NCBI GenBank assembly: GCA_023053685.1
Contig: JALIGW010000016.1
Coordinates: forward strand, 10,754,280 to 10,818,279
Reading direction: 5' to 3'
From: Diadophis punctatus similis
Lineage: Eukaryota; Chordata; Lepidosauria; Squamata; Dipsadidae
DNA length: 64,000 nt
Of this stretch, positions 22,943 through 33,984 are shown piece by piece. The position numbers and the translations under genes are program-made. Within the stretch, counting starts at the first letter, position 1. The number at the start of each line of letters is the position of its first letter. A model generated the notes under the pieces. The model was not told the origin of the DNA, did not search any database, and worked only from the letters and a program-made list of their open reading frames with translations.

Positions 22943-23187
22943 TTTGTAATTTCTATGTATTTTTCTTTGTTTTTAAAAATATATTTTTAAAAATATATTT
23001 GCTTAGACTTTCATCAGACAGAGCCCCCGTTCCAAGAGCTGCACAGCCATCAGATGGCGGCGGGGACCGAATTGTAATAAAAATTAATTTAAGCCAGAGA
23101 TTAATGGATTCATTGGGGGGACAGGTATGTTATTCACAAGTCTGTTCTCTCTTTTTTCCCCTCCTCATTCCCTTTTGCCTGTTTCAG

Positions 23188-23399
23188 TTGATTTAGACAG
23201 GCTGAACGATGAGGCAAAGCGTTACAGCTGCACTCCAAGGAATTACTCTGTCAACGTTAGGGAGGAGCTGAAGCAAAGCAATGCCGTCTTTTTCCCTCGC
23301 TGCCTCCTTGTCCAGCGCTGTGGAGGAAACTGTGGTTGTGGAACAACAAATGGGAAATGTGCTTGTACGGCAGGAAAACTGGTGAAGAAGTATCACGAG
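23188..23399 (+). CDS. PDGFD: PDGFD exon encoding most of the cystine-knot growth factor domain
   Basis: This exon encodes the core of the PDGF/VEGF cystine knot, which in PDGF-D forms disulfide-linked homodimers that bind PDGF receptor beta. It opens VDLDRLNDEAKRYSCTPRNY, carries FFPRCLLVQRCGGNCGCG, and ends VKKYHE. Seven cysteines are visible: YSC, PRC, RCGGNCGC and the later CAC pair. The acceptor is TTTCAG ending at 23187 and the donor GAG|GTATCT is at 23400. It ends in phase 0. Compared with human PDGF-D as I remember it, the loop after GCG (TTNGKCAC against TVNWRSCTC) is one residue shorter, while both loop cysteines are kept. A mariner-type MITE lies less than 100 bases downstream of the donor. 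Confidence 0.95.
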
Positions 23400-23484
23400 G
23401 TATCTTGCTTTTTATGTCATTTTTTTTAAGTGTATGTACCTCAATTGCCACTGTCTTTTTTCTTTTTTTAGCTGAAGATAAGTA

Positions 23485-23869
23485 CAGGTAGTCCTCGACT
23501 TATGACCACAACTGAGCCCCAAATTTATGTTGCTAAGCGAGACAGTTGTTAAGTGAGTTTTGCCCCATTTTACGACCTTTCATCCCACAGTTGTTAAGTG
23601 AATCACTGCAATTGTTAAGCGAGTAACAGGATAGTTAAGTGAGTCTGCCCTCCCCATCGACTTCGATAGTCAGAGGCTTGCAAATGTGATCACGTGACCT
23701 TGTGATGTCATAAATATGAACCATTTGCCAAGCATCCGGATTTTGATCATGTGACCATGGGAATGTTGCAACAGTCGTAAGTATGAAAACAGTCATAAGT
23801 TACTTTTTTAAGTGCTGTGGTAACTTTGAACAGTCACTAAAGGAATAGTTGTAAGTCAAGGACTACATG
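23485..23869. mobile_element. TA-flanked mariner/Tigger-like MITE
   Basis: Left end TA|CAGGTAGTCCTCGACTTA. The right end CAAGGACTACATG is its inverted copy. The inside has GCTAAGCGAGACAGTTGTTA. TA flank and termini suggest the TcMar group. It begins 86 bases after the PDGFD exon at 23399. Other copies: 31396 and 32884. Confidence 0.75.
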
Positions 23870-23971
23870 TCAGGTTTCTTAGTGCCGCCTTCTTGACATT
23901 CATTCAACTAAGAATGTTTTCCCGCATCAGTAGATAAATGCACATTTGGATGGTTCTGATTGGCTGAAGAT

Positions 23972-24280
23972 CAGGGGTGAAATGCTCCCGGTTCACTCTT
24001 ACCTGTCGGTCGTCGCAGAGCCGACGGAGCCAGTGGTAGTCGCGGCGCGGGGCTTTCCCCGCCCGCTTCCCCCGCCCGCCTGGACGCCGCCATTTGAGTT
24101 CTGTTGCCCTCTGCGCATGCGCAAAGCGTTCTGCGTATGCACAGAGGGTAAAAGAACCCAAACGGCGGCATCCAGGCAGGCAGGGAAGCAGGTGGGGGAA
24201 GGCTCGTGCTGCGATCGCTATTGACTATCAGCTCTACGACGACCGACTGGCCCGCCCGAACCGGGAGCATTTCACCCCTG
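23972..24280. mobile_element. hAT-type MITE with perfect 23-bp inverted ends
   Basis: CTGAAGAT flanks both sides (23964-23971, 24281-24288). The ends, CAGGGGTGAAATGCTCCCGG onward and its reverse complement, match over 23 bases without error. Core TGCGCATGCGCA at 24112-24123 is followed by an inverted partner. The best preserved hAT copy in the window. Confidence 0.93.
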
Positions 24281-24288
24281 CTGAAGAT

Positions 24289-24731
24289 ACATATTTTCTT
24301 CCTTCCTACAATACCAGCACCTCTTCCAAATCATTGTTAACTGCACTAAAATTTACTAATGACAGTCAAGCTGGACATGTCCCATAAATATATCTCTTCT
24401 ATAAAGACAAAACCACTGTGAATTTTTATGACAAAGCACCGTGACAGCTGATTCAGTGTTTCCTTAAAAAAAAAAAAATTCTGAGGGATGCAACCATTTA
24501 AATAATGGAATGAGGGCAAGATAGGGTCTTATGTCAGGAAAAGGTATAATTGGGGTTAGCAGGTCATTCTGGCACTGTTGTAAATTGCAGGCAAAGAGTG
24601 GCTATTTGTCCTCCTCATGAGATAAAAGCATGAGAAAAAGTCTCTTTGGTTCTATATTCATTGGAGTAATATAGTGTAAGGGAAGAATGTATTGTATCAG
24701 TTGTCTCCTCCTCTTGCTTCTGGGTCTTTAG
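24289..24731. other. Intron 6 DNA, nothing recognised
   Basis: AT-rich; no repeat family or exon recognised. Confidence 0.4.
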
Positions 24732-25138
24732 CAGGGGTGGGCTGCTGGGGGTTCGCAGGGGTTCAGGAGAACCTCTAGCTAAGATTCTGTGCAGTTCGGA
24801 GAACCCCCAAATCCCACTCCTGGCTGGCCCCGCCCCCCCACCCCTCCCAGGAGTCCTCACACGGCCTGTTTTGGATGCAGGTTAGTGCAGGCTGCATGAG
24901 GAGGCTCGGGGAGGGCAAAAAACGGGCCTACCGGAAGTTTGACACCAGAGGGCCTCCGGAGCCTGGGGAGGCCGTTTTCGCCCTCCCAGAGGCTCAAGGA
25001 AAGCCTCCGGAGCCCGGGGAGGGCAAAAACACCCGCCCCTGTGGTGCAGGAGGCCGACTAGGCCACGCCCACCATGGCCACACCCACCCAGCAACTGGGT
25101 AGAGAACCTCTTGCTAAAATTTTTGAAGCCCACCCCTG
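24732..25138. mobile_element. hAT-type MITE (reverse copy of the 12428 family)
   Basis: Flanks GTCTTTAG (24724-24731) and ATCTTTAG (25139-25146), 7 of 8. It ends TTTTTGAAGCCCACCCCTG. Interior GGAGGCTCAAGGAAAGCCTC and related repeats. Confidence 0.85.
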
Positions 25139-25146
25139 ATCTTTAG

Positions 25147-25849
25147 GCAAGTATGTAGGAACAAAAAGCATGAGAATGGTGGTTAAAATAAACAAATACC
25201 ATTTAAAGGCTATCGCCATGCTTCAATGCTCCCTCTCTCAGGGATGTGATTGCTGAACTGACTTTAGGAGCAGGGTGTGTTCAGACCAATGGTGTTTGTA
25301 CAGATTGCCTGGGCTAGAGATGTGGAGAAATTTCTAAAAGCGGTATGAATTTATTGCATGGACAGAAGCAGGAAAAATAAATATACCAATTCCAAAATGG
25401 AGATGGAATACCTGCCTCACAGCCAAAGGTTAATATAATTTATGATGGATCTGCTGAATTTTAACAGTTCTGTTGCCTGTTGACTTATCAGATAGTAACC
25501 AGTGGAATTATTATGTGGTCAGTTCCATGTGGAAAGTCCTACATTCCAGGGCTCAATATATAAAATAAAGGAAATTTATTTACCCGATGTGCCATAGGGC
25601 TATTTCCATTCTTATGATATTACAGACTAATATTATTAAGAATAGTGTTCTAGCTTCAGCTTCAAATGACCTGGCAATGGTAAATGTAGATGTACTGTAT
25701 ATGTATCCTTTAATATACATATATGTACTGCTGAATTAACAGTTTAATGAGTGTAAATCTAATATTAATTGAACTCGTGAAAATAAATCTATTTTGGATA
25801 CATCAAAGGTAAGATTGATGTGAACTCAGGAACAGTTCATTCATTATTA
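25147..25849. other. Intron 6 DNA, nothing recognised
   Basis: Unique-looking AT-rich sequence. Confidence 0.4.
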
Positions 25850-26010
25850 TTTCTTCTTTCTTCTTTCTTCTTTCTTCTTCTTCTTCTTCTTCTTCTTCTT
25901 CTTCTTCTTCTTCTTCTTCTTCTTCTTCTTCTTCTCCTTCTCCTTCTCCTTCTCCTTCTCCCTCTCCTCCTCCTCCTCCTCCTCCTCCTCCTCTTTCTGT
26001 GTATGTATGG

Positions 26011-26073
<63 letters not shown>
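25850..26073. repeat. Compound (TTC)n/(TCC)n/(TG)n microsatellite
   Basis: About 145 bases of TTC then TCC repeats, a short break, then about 60 bases of TG. A long polypurine/polypyrimidine tract in intron 6, with artefact poly-L and poly-E frames. Confidence 0.97.
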
Positions 26074-26075
<2 letters not shown>

Positions 26076-26595
26076 GGCTGTTGTTCTGAGCTCCGAGCTT
26101 GGCAATTGTGTGTGTGTATTCTAATGCTAACTATCCTTCATTCAAAAGAAAGGCTATGGACCATTGCTTTGCTCCATATTAATCTAGCCACTTTTTTATG
26201 TATAAATGTCAGCAGTGCACTGACTTCCTTTGTATCTTAGAATCAATATAACCATCTAAAAAGGAGAACATGTCACTTCCACAAGGGACTGAATTTCAGA
26301 ATTAACCTTACATGCATGGCAGATGAGAATCCCTTTTCTCAATATCTTAAGAGGGGAAAGGGCCATCTGAGAAACTTATTTGCTGATGTGCTGATTATTA
26401 TCCATGTAGCTATTACTTGATATCAGGCATTCAAAGGTTTTGAAGGAACTGTGCTCAAGAGAAAGGCAAGTCACAACTATGCTATTACTAGGAAAGATAG
26501 AAATCCCCGCACATGAAAGTCTTGTTGATAACACTCTTGAAAGCTACCAGTCTTTAATTAAAATATAACGTAAATAAATAATAACTTGACATATG
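26074..26595. other. Intron 6 DNA, nothing recognised
   Basis: No feature supported. Confidence 0.4.
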
Positions 26596-26793
26596 GTGAT
26601 GCCAGCGGTGGGTTCCTACCAGTGCGGTCCACTCTATAGCACCGGTAGCGGCGCGCTGGTGACGTCACAGTACCAGTGCGGTCGCATTTGACATTTTCCT
26701 TCACTTTTGCTTAAAGCTTCCCAAAGTGGGCATTTTCCGAAAGCTTAACCTTTTATACTGTTAATTTTATACAGTTTTATACTGTTATTCTTT

Positions 26794-26857
26794 AGACGAA
26801 AACATCGAGGACTGTTAAAAGATACTGTTCTTTTAACAGTCCTCAATATTTTCGTCT
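26794..26857. repeat. 29-bp stem inverted repeat
   Basis: Arms 26794-26822 and 26829-26857 pair with two mismatches around a 6-base loop. The left arm begins AGACGAAAACATCGAGG. Confidence 0.88.
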
Positions 26858-26861
26858 AAGG

Positions 26862-26997
26862 CAGTGTTTCCTAACCTTGGCAACTTGAAGATATCTGGAC
26901 TTCAACTCCCAGAATTCCTCAGCCAGCGAATGCTGGCTGGGGAATTCTGGGAGTTGAAGTCCAGATATCTTCAAGTTGCCAAGGTTGGGAAACACTG
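26862..26997. mobile_element. Palindromic hAT-type MITE nested in a larger MITE
   Basis: GTCTAAGG flanks both sides (26854-26861, 26998-27005). Almost the whole element is one inverted repeat starting CAGTGTTTCCTAACCTTGGC. Related copies at 51180 and about 41930. Confidence 0.92.
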
Positions 26998-27298
26998 GTC
27001 TAAGGAATCCATGACTGAAACCAAAAATGCTGTATGAGACTTGCTTGTCTTTTAACTATAGCATTTTCTGCATATAAAGGTTGCTGTGTTGCCATGGTGT
27101 AACACACACTTGGTATGCAAAGCTTTTCATGTAAGGTATAAAATAGCAAAAATAGCAGTAACATCTCTCTGAAATAACTAATATATGACCGGCAAGCCAC
27201 GCCCACCCAGTCACATGGCTGGCAAGCCACACCCACAAAATAAGCCATGCCCACAGAGTGGTAGTAAAAAAATTAGGAACCCGCCCCCGGGTGATGCC

Positions 27299-27942
27299 AG
27301 TATGCCCTATTCACATCACAAAGGAATTGCTAGAAAATTCAAAAGAAAGGCTGTGGACCATTGCTTTGTCTGAAAATGTCCCTACCCACCTAGAGAAAAA
27401 GGGTAAGCTATGGATTGCAAGAAGTCGGAGGATTGAGGGATGAGAAGAGCAATAGAGAATGTTAAGGAGCCTGATAGAACAATGGAAAATGTCTGAAAAT
27501 TGTCTGCCCGTGATATAACTAGCGTTTATGCCCAGTTGACTGGAAGTCCACCTTATGGTTGTTTTATCGCATGCTTGGTTACCATTTTACATTTTGTATT
27601 TAGATATTGTTTGTTGTTAAATAGTTGTATTTCTTTTTTCTCCTTTTTTGATTTATTTGATTATTTGTTCATTGCCCAGAGTCATACTGTCTGAGTTGGG
27701 CAGCCTTATGCTATCAGAACTTTGTAGATTATTATAAATTCTATAACACTGAAATCCCTAATTATGAATGGATAATATTCTGTTTATTCCAGATCTGGAA
27801 AGAACTAGCCAATGCTGAAATAATGTGTAGTCTTCCTCAGTACGAGTATTTTTTTTTCAATCTTACATGGTCCAAAATGTTCATAAGCAACATAGTGCAT
27901 TAATTTACTAGACACATGTTTCTAAAACAGTACTTTTTTTAG
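27299..27942. other. Intron 6 DNA, nothing recognised
   Basis: The segment TTGCCCAGAGTCATACTGTC resembles a LINE 3' end motif, but too weakly to call. Confidence 0.35.
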
Positions 27943-28183
27943 ATAGCAATAGCAATAGCAATAGCACTTAGACTTATATACCGCTTCATAGTGCTTTACA
28001 GCCCTCTCTAAGCGGTTTACAGAGTTCAGCATATTGCCCCCAACAATCTGGGTCCTCATTTTACCGACCTCAGAAGGATGGAAGGCTGAGTCAACCTTGA
28101 GCCTGGTGAGATTTGAACAGCTGAACTGCTGAACTAGCAGTAGCCTGCAGTGCTGCATTTAATCACTGCGCCACCTCAGCTCT
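27943..28183 (-). repeat. MIR-like tRNA-derived SINE
   Basis: Minus copy with the full ATAGCAATAGCAATAGC tail at left; the head region is shortened by about 15 bases. Confidence 0.85.
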
Positions 28184-29437
28184 AGACTTGTCCTTTCTTA
28201 TTGTGTCAGTGCAACACTCTCCAGAAGCTTCTTTGTGCTGGCCAGCTTCACTTTAGGGACAGATCAACACAATAGATCTGTTGTTTGACGACTGTGACAA
28301 TTAGCATAGCATTTTGCTGGTAGTTGTTCAGCTTCACCACAGCTTTGACTCTTCATGGACAGACCCATTGTGGTGATAGGGGCCATGTCTTACCAAGTTA
28401 CCTGGGACTCCTTCTGGCCTGTGGACTCTAATGGGTAAAATGCTCCATCACTTGTTCCAGCCATTTGACCTAAGATGACCAAATTGGGTCAAGGAGCAGA
28501 GATCCTAAGTTCAGAACAAGGTAGTTTCAGCAGCCTTCAAAGATAATTGCCATAAAGAGGAAAGATGGAATTGAGAAGGAAACCCTCATGAAAGGCCGAA
28601 GAGACATTGAAACAACATCCCTTTGTCTTGCTTATATAATATTACAAAATAAGGTTCCCATGTACAGTATTTCTCAGTGAGAATAAGTCCTTTAGAGTGG
28701 CAGTTGCCACAGATATATTAATATAGTAATGTGAGCGAGTGAATACCTGTGAAACTAAGATAACTGCAAATAGCCTGATCATCCATCTCTAATGATAAAC
28801 CACAATTCTCAACACAATTTCAACTCTGGGCCTCAAATTCAATTTATTTCCATATAAACTTCATTTTTAAAAATCCGCAATTCATCCAGTGGACTGTTCA
28901 ACCCTCACTAGTAAATCCAAAAGCTGATTTTTTTTTAAAGAGGACCAGAAATATAAAGAGTGATGGAGTTTGTATGTCAAGTCAATTCTTCACTAAAGGA
29001 AAGTACCTAAGTAAAAACCTTCAGGGGTTTTCAGTGGAGTCACAAGGCAGAAATTCTGGACAGCTCATATTTTTCTCCTCCTTCTATATTGTCAATTCTA
29101 TGGAAACGCATAAGGACATCATAATATTTTATATTCCTATAAACCTGGCATACCAGTTGTACTTTTCATCTCAGTTTTATTATCATGGGTCTACATTCAG
29201 GACTGATATGGCCTTCAACGTATTAAGGGATCATGAGAAGAATGTTTTCTTAGGGGCTCCATAGTTACTTACTGTAGTAATTCATTAGACCTGGCATTTG
29301 TGCCTCACATCTTAGATCATTGATGGTTGCTACCTTCACTGTTTTCTACCACTACTTTTCCTGCATCAGACATAAAGTTGTACATTCTTTTGTGCCTCCT
29401 TTTCCCCAGATTCTCCATTCACACATACACATTGTAT
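28184..29437. other. Intron 6 DNA, nothing recognised
   Basis: 1.25 kb of apparently unique sequence. The 96-codon frame at 28974-29264 has no recognisable domain and no splice context. Confidence 0.4.
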
Positions 29438-29656
29438 ACACTTAGAGTGCAGCACTGCAAGCTACTTCAGCTGACTGCTAGCTGCAGTTCAGCTGTTCAA
29501 ATCTTACGTGCTCAAGGTTGACTCAGCCTTCCATCCTTCCGAGGTGGGTAAAATGAGGACCCAGATTGTTGGGGGCAATAGGCTGACTCTGTAAACCGCT
29601 TAGAGAGGGCTGTAAAGCACTATGAAGCTGTATATAAGTCTAAGTGCTATTGCTAT
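29438..29656 (+). repeat. MIR-like tRNA-derived SINE, head-truncated
   Basis: Lacks the first 20 or so head bases; AGAGTGCAGCACTGCAAGCT onward is intact through the GCTATTGCTAT tail. Confidence 0.82.
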
Positions 29657-30053
29657 AGGGGGATTGTTCCAGTCCCATGACTATTTTGGTTATCTTTACC
29701 CATCTTCTTTTCAGCTATACAGTTTCCTTTTGAAGGTGGGATGATCAAAATCATAGGGCTGGGGGAAAAAAAAACACCAACGAAGCCACCAAATTTAATC
29801 CTTTATTACTGCAGGAAACCAGATTAAAACTTCCAAAGAACCAAACTCTTCTTTGTTTCTAGCAAAGAAGCATCCCACTAAGGAATTGTCTCCACTACCA
29901 ATTTGCCCTATTTATATTCCAAAGAAGGGATTGGTGAAATGATGAATGAGAGTGAAAATTATGAAGTTCCAAACTGGTTATAGTTATAATAAGCATCTTT
30001 TTTCAGTTGTAGGTCACATGCCTCGAGCAGAGATTTTGTAATGATTAGGCATC

Positions 30054-30055
<2 letters not shown>

Positions 30056-30145
<90 letters not shown>

Positions 30146-30150
30146 TTCTC
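30056..30150. repeat. (TC)n microsatellite with polypyrimidine extension
   Basis: About 45 TC units, then C/T-rich DNA to about 30245. It lies roughly 340 bases upstream of the last PDGFD exon. Confidence 0.96.
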
Positions 30151-30581
30151 ATCATTTTTTTACCCCAGTTACCTCCTCTTCCATTTCCTCCTCCTTTCTC
30201 TTTTCTTCTCCTCCCTTTTCCTTTCTCCCTCTTCTCCTCTCCTAAGAATGATTACCAGGGAAGAGAGAAATCACTTTTACCAACCATTCTGACCGAGCAC
30301 CTCAAAATTGATGAAATTATCTTGAAATTAACCCAAGGGGTTCATACGGCCTTACACTCATACTCTTCCCCTTTCCTATATTTCCAAAATACCTGGAGGA
30401 TACTAGATGTAAGTTGATGGGGGAAAAGGCTTCTTTTTAACTTGAACTAGACGCGCACAAGATCAATATGTAATCAAAGGCTGAAGAATAATATTACCTT
30501 TCCACATTATTGAGAGGTGATGTACCTAGAAGGTTCCTACATGTTCTAATTACCTTCTGATTCCCTTTTTTATCTAACTAG

Positions 30582-30716
30582 GTGCTGAGATTTATCCCTG
30601 AAGCAGGTCACCTCAGGAGGAGGGGCAAAACCAAGCACAATATGTCACTGATCGATATTCAACTGGAGCATCATGAACGCTGCGACTGTGTCTGCAGTGC
30701 AAGGCCACCGCGGTAA
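30582..30716 (+). CDS. PDGFD: PDGFD terminal coding exon with stop codon
   Basis: The last coding exon encodes 44 residues and a TAA stop at 30714-30716. It begins VLRFIPEAGHLRRRGKTKH and ends with HHERCDCVCSARPPR, the final cystine-knot strand; the RCDCxC motif and the RPPR end are typical of PDGF-D. The acceptor is CTAACTAG ending at 30581. It joins the 23188-23399 exon without a split codon. The four exons together give 201 residues, about the expected length for PDGF-D from the end of the CUB domain to the C-terminus. All ten cysteines expected in the growth factor domain are present, and I see no frameshift or stop. Confidence 0.95.
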   Translation: MLRFIPEAGHLRRRGKTKHNMSLIDIQLEHHERCDCVCSARPPR

Positions 30717-30877
30717 AAGCAGAGCGTCTGGTTTTATGCGCAACTGAAAAGGGCCTCTTTCTCTTGGGAGAAGGAGCTGCCCATGCTGATTTGCCCAGCG
30801 ACCACCGAACTATGCTAAAAGCCTGCCTCCATAGCCTTTTGATTTGAAGTGCTAAATGCCAATGACAGCTTACCCTT

Positions 30878-30883
30878 AATAAA
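30878..30883 (+). promoter_or_regulatory. Candidate proximal poly(A) signal of PDGFD
   Basis: AATAAA 162 bases past the stop codon. No strong GT-rich element is obvious just after it. Use is unproven. Confidence 0.4.
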
Positions 30884-31395
30884 GCAGATTGACAACTCTG
30901 AATGCAAATCTGGGATTGAGTTTAGAAAGCAAATGAACTCGCGGGCTGAATGTTTTTAGGCCTATGGTGAAAATCGAGCTGCAAGATGGCAGCACTCTTT
31001 TGGCTGAGTTCCTAGTTGGCTTTTACAATTCTTCATGCGTGCATGTACTCACAATACTTTTGCACAAAATCCTTTGCACAAACACACTTAAGCACACTTA
31101 CAGTCCAATTTAAAGAAAAAAAGAAATCCTGTATAGGCAAAATGGCTAATTTAGTCATTTTAGCCATTTAGCCAAATTAGCAAAATGGCTAATTTATAGA
31201 CAGCCACCAACACATACAGGTATATTAAGTTTACAGAACCCTGGTGCTGCAGTAGAAGAAGTATAAAAGTAGCAATAGTATCTAGCATCTAGCCATGCAG
31301 GCACATACCTAGATATACGCATTACAGTAGTTTGATCACAGCAAGCAAGTTTGAACATTAAGCAAGCTGGATCCAAGGCTACTAGAGTCCACATA

Positions 31396-31793
31396 GGTAG
31401 TCCTTGATTTATGACCACAGTTGGGACCAGAACTTCCATTACTAAGCAATAGAGTCATTAAATGAGTCAACACATTATTGCACCTCATTTCATGAACTTT
31501 TTTGCCATGGTCATTAAAAGCATGACAGTCTTTAAGTGAATTTGGCTTTACTCCTTGGCTTTGCTCATCAGAAGCCAGTTGGGGAGATTTCAGATGAGGA
31601 TCACATGACTCCAGAATGCTGCAACCATTGTTAATACATGCCGGTTGCAAATCTCCTGAATTATGGCCACGTGACCGCAAGGACACTGCGGCAGTCATAA
31701 GTGTGAGGACCAGTCATTAATTCACTTTTTTTCCAGCACCATCATAACTTTGAATGGTCACTAAATGAATGGTTGTAAGTCAAGGACTACCTG
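31396..31793. mobile_element. Mariner/Tigger-like MITE in the candidate 3' UTR
   Basis: TA|GGTAGTCCTTGATTTATGAC at left and CAAGGACTACCTG|TA at right. More diverged inside than the 23485 copy. Confidence 0.72.
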
Positions 31794-32883
31794 TATATAA
31801 TCTGGTTATTTACATAGATTTATGAATCATTCTTCCCTCAAGTGGCCTTGTTCCCTCAAAATACAGGTTTCAAAATACCATGCTGATATTCATTCAAATT
31901 ATCACCTTTTATGGGTTGTAAAGTGGTCACCAAACATTTCAGAATATTTTTAGAATAGAATCAATCTATTCTCAAGAGCTGTACTCCTCTTCAGGAAGTA
32001 GCCTAAAGGTCTCTATCCTTCCCATTTTAAAGTTTCAGAAAAACTGTTGCTATCCAGATCAGAAAGATTCTTTCCCCAGCCTTGTAATTAAACACACCTT
32101 TTGGCAGCTTTTCCCAAATCGGTTCCTTCCAAATTAAGAATCCTGGAAGTAGCCCAACACATACGGAGAACCTCAAGTTGGAGGAGAAAAGCAACACTGA
32201 ACCCCTGAGCACACACTTGGGCTGAAAGGAAGTGATATACTCAATCACCTAATTGAGTGGTTATAACTTTGACGAGCTCTTCACTTCTGAATTTCATGCC
32301 AATCTGATTTAGACAAACCAAGCAGTGTGTACATTTTTTTCCCCCAAATGTAATAGTTTGAGTTCAAAATGGACTGTCCCATCCTATGAGGACTGTTTCA
32401 AACTGAGAATATTTGTGGCACAGTTGGAATAGCTTGCTGGGAGTCTAAAATAACTTCTCTCAATTTCAAAACGTATTCCAAACCAACACTTTGCCCATTC
32501 CTAACAAGGACACACAACTCTAGACATAAAGAAGCAAGGCATCTAATTAAAAATCCAGATAAAACGTATCTCGTTTAGTGAGAGCCACCAGCAGATCCAA
32601 AAATTGGAGCTGGATTTCTTGCTTCTCTCTCCTTCTCTCCCATTTTATATAATATTTTATCTGCTAGTGTGTTCAAACTGGATCTAACTCTAATTAACTT
32701 GTCATTCAAATAACAAAGCATGCCATTCATATAATATAACCTTTCCCAAACTGGATTCCTCTAGCTACCCTGGACTATAATATCTAGACAGATTTTGGCC
32801 CATAAACTGTAGACCATAAACTGTCAAAACTAGCTGGAACAGGAACTGTAGTGAAGATATCTGAAAGACAGAAGATTGGTATA

Positions 32884-33266
32884 CAGGTAATCTTTGACTT
32901 ACATCACAATTGAGCCCCAAACTTCCATTGCTAAGCGAGACAGTCGTTAAGTGAGTTTTGCCCCCATTTTATAATCTTTCTTGCCATGGTTGTTAAGTGA
33001 ATCAATGCAGTTGTTCAGTTAGTAACCCGGTTATTACATGAATCTGGCTTCCCTGTTGACTATGCCAGTCAGAACATCACAAAATGTAACACGGGGACAC
33101 TGCAGCCGTCATAAATATGAGTCAGTTGCCAAGCATCTCAGTTTCAATCACGTGACCCTGGGGAAATGATCCTAAGTGTGAAAAGGATCCTAAGTCCTTT
33201 TTTTCAGTGTCGCCGCAACTTTGAACGGTCACTATAAATGAACTGTTGTAAGCCAAGGTTTAGCTG
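32884..33266. mobile_element. Mariner/Tigger-like MITE in the candidate 3' UTR
   Basis: TA|CAGGTAATCTTTGACTTA at left and AGCCAAGGTTTAGCTG|TA at right; contains GCTAAGCGAGACAGTCGTTA. Confidence 0.72.
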
Positions 33267-33978
33267 TATAGCTCTCGAGAGTTCAAAAGTGTCTCATTTG
33301 CTTTTTTGTAAAGCTGTGGAGGGTTTCAAGTCTGAAGTCAATAAGATGCTTCAAAGCCCACAAGAATGAAAACATGTACCTGGCATCTTTTTTGCCTTTG
33401 AAATAGGAAGTGCTGCATAATATTATTTAGCTGCAATCTTCACAATAATTGGCAAATCAATATTTTTGTGCTTCAAAGGCAGCCCCATAGCTGATACCGC
33501 ATTTCCACAACAAAAGATGAGATCCGTATCATTGACTTCTAGTTATGGCTTCTGAAGGGCAGATTTAAAAATCAGTATAATTTTAAGTGCATACAGAATG
33601 CAATATTCTTCACATTACACAAAACAGTATTAGTTAACTGCCATCAGTAGTAGTTCCCATGGCTGGCTGTAATTTCCTGGGACTTAAAAAAAAAAGAATA
33701 ATTGGAATTGTATTTTGAATAAGTAATTTATTGCCTTGAGCCTTACTTGGTTTTACAAAATAAATGTTTATTGGGTTCATACAATATTAATAACATTCAT
33801 TTAGTTCCTGGCTGTTGATAAAGGATTTGAAAAGCTACAGGTTGGTTTCCTGTGGTTTTGAACCTCTAATAGGAAAGTTCCTTGATTGACTACATTTTCC
33901 AATTATTTTGTATGTGTATGTGTTCTGTACTTATTAAACGCATACATATACTAACTCATTTCTTGTCTGAGATGTCTA

Positions 33979-33984
33979 AATAAA
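33979..33984 (+). promoter_or_regulatory. Candidate distal poly(A) signal of PDGFD
   Basis: AATAAA followed closely by AGTGTAAGG, in non-repetitive AT-rich DNA. Another AATAAA lies at 33759-33764. Which one is used needs transcript data. Confidence 0.4.

Larger units (their letters stand above)
26604..27290. mobile_element. Composite hAT-type MITE with foreign interior, exact 8-bp duplication
   Basis: GTGATGCC flanks both sides (26596-26603, 27291-27298). The ends belong to the 17523 family, with right end TTAGGAACCCGCCCCCGG. Between about 26690 and 27180 the family sequence is replaced by about 490 unrelated bases with two palindromes. Confidence 0.85.
30717..33984 (+). other. PDGFD: Probable PDGFD 3' untranslated region (3' limit uncertain)
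   Basis: Sequence after the stop codon with no coding potential. The proximal AATAAA at 30878 would give a UTR of under 200 bases. AATAAA hexamers at 33759 and 33979 would give about 3.2 kb, of which roughly 0.8 kb is two inserted mariner-type MITEs. PDGFD transcripts in mammals have a UTR longer than 2 kb, which favours distal use; that step is inference. Confidence 0.55.

Noticed and set aside
23127..23429. Single 100-codon protein frame across the growth factor exon
   Set aside because: The frame runs through both splice sites. Only 23188-23399 is coding; the leading and trailing residues are intronic.
25803..26105. Poly-L and poly-E/poly-H frames
   Set aside because: Direct translation of TTC, TCC and TG microsatellites.
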